Assembly (NCBI RefSeq): GCF_000004075.3
Contig: NC_026657.2
Span: forward strand, 28,552,408-28,616,407
Source: Cucumis sativus
Lineage: Eukaryota; Streptophyta; Magnoliopsida; Cucurbitales; Cucurbitaceae
Length of the DNA stretch: 64,000 nucleotides
Direction: 5' to 3'
In this document: positions 63,109-64,000 of the stretch, one piece after another
Layout of the letters: every line of letters begins with the position of its first letter
Numbering within the stretch: position 1 is the first letter of the stretch
Notes under the pieces: generated by a model
What the model was told of the DNA's origin: nothing
Databases searched by the model: none
What the model saw: only the letters and a program-made list of their open reading frames with translations
Translations under genes and position numbers: made by a program

Positions 63109-63850
63109 GGGTGAACCCCATCAGTATAGTGTGAGCTATCTGAATCAAACCTATCACTTTTGATTGAACTAATATCCTCCTGCTTACAAGCCATCTTTGA
63201 AGATTTGGAGACTTCATCCTCCAAATGTGAATCAGCAACCAGATCATGTCAGGGTTCTTCACCAAATTTGTCAACTTCACACAGCATAGACTTCCTTCTT
63301 TCTTTTTCTTTGTGCAGCAGTTATCTTGTTAAGAGAAGAATCTCAGCTTTTAGTGAACCGTCTCCTCGAGTAGGTTTTTAGAGTCAAACCTTAACACTTC
63401 CAGGGCTTAGCTGGATTGAAGAGCCTAATAGTCCTCTCCAGCTGTTTAGTTTTCAATCGAGCTCAACAATTTTGAAACCAGATAGCAACCTGACGAGGCT
63501 GCAGCTCAAGGTCCTTTGCTAATTGAACATTCCTTTCTGGTCCAAGCTTGTTCTCAGCCTCGAAATTTCTCTTGAGGAACCAAACCTATTCATCGGTTAA
63601 ACTTAAACACCTCTTATTTTCAGGGTAATGGAAATAACCTCCAAGTTTTTATCCCCATTATCTTCACTATTAAACGGGCAGAAGAACAATCTATTTGATC
63701 CATTTCCTCCACAAATACCTTCAAAACTCATTATGGATCTTGAACCAAGCAGAGAGAGGGAAGTAAAAGAAGATGGACCAAGAAAAAACAGAGTATTAAG
63801 AGGTTTGAAAACAAAAAACCTTCCACACACTGTGATTGGAACAAACACCC

Positions 63851-64000
63851 TTATGCTACCAAAAAGAGAATCTTCTTTCTTTCCCTCTCCTATTCCTTCT
63901 CGGGGATGAGAAACTTGGATGCATTGTAAGAAGAGAACAACCTAACGGCTGAGGAAAAAGGGAATCACCCCCACCCAAAGAGACTAAGGGAGAGATTCCA
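63851..64000. other. Right edge, upstream flank of the HD-Zip pseudogene
   Basis: Purine-rich AT sequence with no independent feature. It may be the copied 5' UTR of the pseudogene. Confidence 0.4.

Larger units (their letters stand above)
61591..63850 (-). pseudogene. HD-Zip class I (HAT5/ATHB1-like) pseudogene, apparently processed
   Basis: Minus-strand text follows HD-Zip I order without introns. An N-terminal segment ends GSRSIMSFEG (about 63725-63765), then acidic SEDNGDKNLE. After a frame change comes the homeodomain ([32 protein letters not shown] at about 63450-63600) with TAG and TGA stops, then KTKQLER. The leucine-zipper region is badly eroded. The C-terminal part reads DLVADSHLEDEVSKSSKMAC and IKSDRFDSDSSHYTDGVH (about 63115-63250) and, across the inserted TRIM-like element, SYNFDPDQPDLSQDEEDN (about 61720-61775) and the terminal PIEDIALWFWS before TAG at 61593-61591. 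Functional relatives are nuclear homeodomain-leucine zipper regulators. This copy cannot make one. Confidence 0.85.

Overview
The window is plant nuclear DNA from a dicot. Genes have many short exons with GT/AG introns, the spacers are AT-rich and full of microsatellites, and there are plant-only families (VAL B3 repressor, MATE/DTX, type 1 nsLTP, ATL RING-H2, PPR, HD-Zip I). I suspect a cucurbit because of the repeated TATCACTGATAGAC-type motif in two palindromic elements near 48 kb, but that rests on memory, not a search.

Layout. 1-1.1 kb: decayed Copia gag fragment, minus strand, cut by the window edge. 1.2-7.2 kb: spacer, ending in the probable leader of a VAL-type B3/CW repressor gene (+, 7184-18174, 12 coding exons, 895 aa by my splicing). 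A 5.5-kb Ty3/gypsy chromovirus (7504-13013) with a 5-bp target duplication sits in its first intron. 18.2-19.8 kb: an unrecognised ORF and a PPR relic. 20.2-23.9 kb: plastid elongation factor P (-, 7 exons, 235 aa). 24.7-28.2 kb: a receptor-like cytoplasmic pseudokinase (-, 556 aa). 30.0-30.5 kb: a possible small membrane-protein gene (-). 30.9-31.4 kb: an ATL RING-H2 gene with a nonsense codon inside the RING (-). 33.2-34.4 kb: a short tandem array with a period of about 330-355 bp. 37.6-38.0 kb: type 1 lipid-transfer protein (-). 40.9-42.4 kb: intronless E-class PPR protein (-). 43.1-46.3 kb: ATN1-like Raf-type kinase (-). 48.0-48.7 kb: two related MITE-like palindromes. 49.9-51.9 kb: MATE/DTX transporter (-). 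51.9-61.5 kb: gene-poor, microsatellite-rich spacer with one more MITE-like palindrome. 61.6-63.85 kb: an apparently processed HD-Zip I pseudogene (-), split by a very young 1.3-kb non-autonomous LTR element with 150-bp LTRs and a 5-bp target duplication.

The genes are ordinary single-copy plant genes and form no operon or cluster; eight consecutive gene models share the minus strand, which I take as chance. VAL represses embryonic genes through chromatin, EF-P serves plastid translation, and the kinases and the transporter act in signalling and efflux. I found no convincing new multi-gene system. The most unusual items are the young TRIM-like element with a perfect 15-bp hairpin, the ATL gene broken by a single base, the conserved-looking pseudokinase, the tandem array and the three TIR palindromes.
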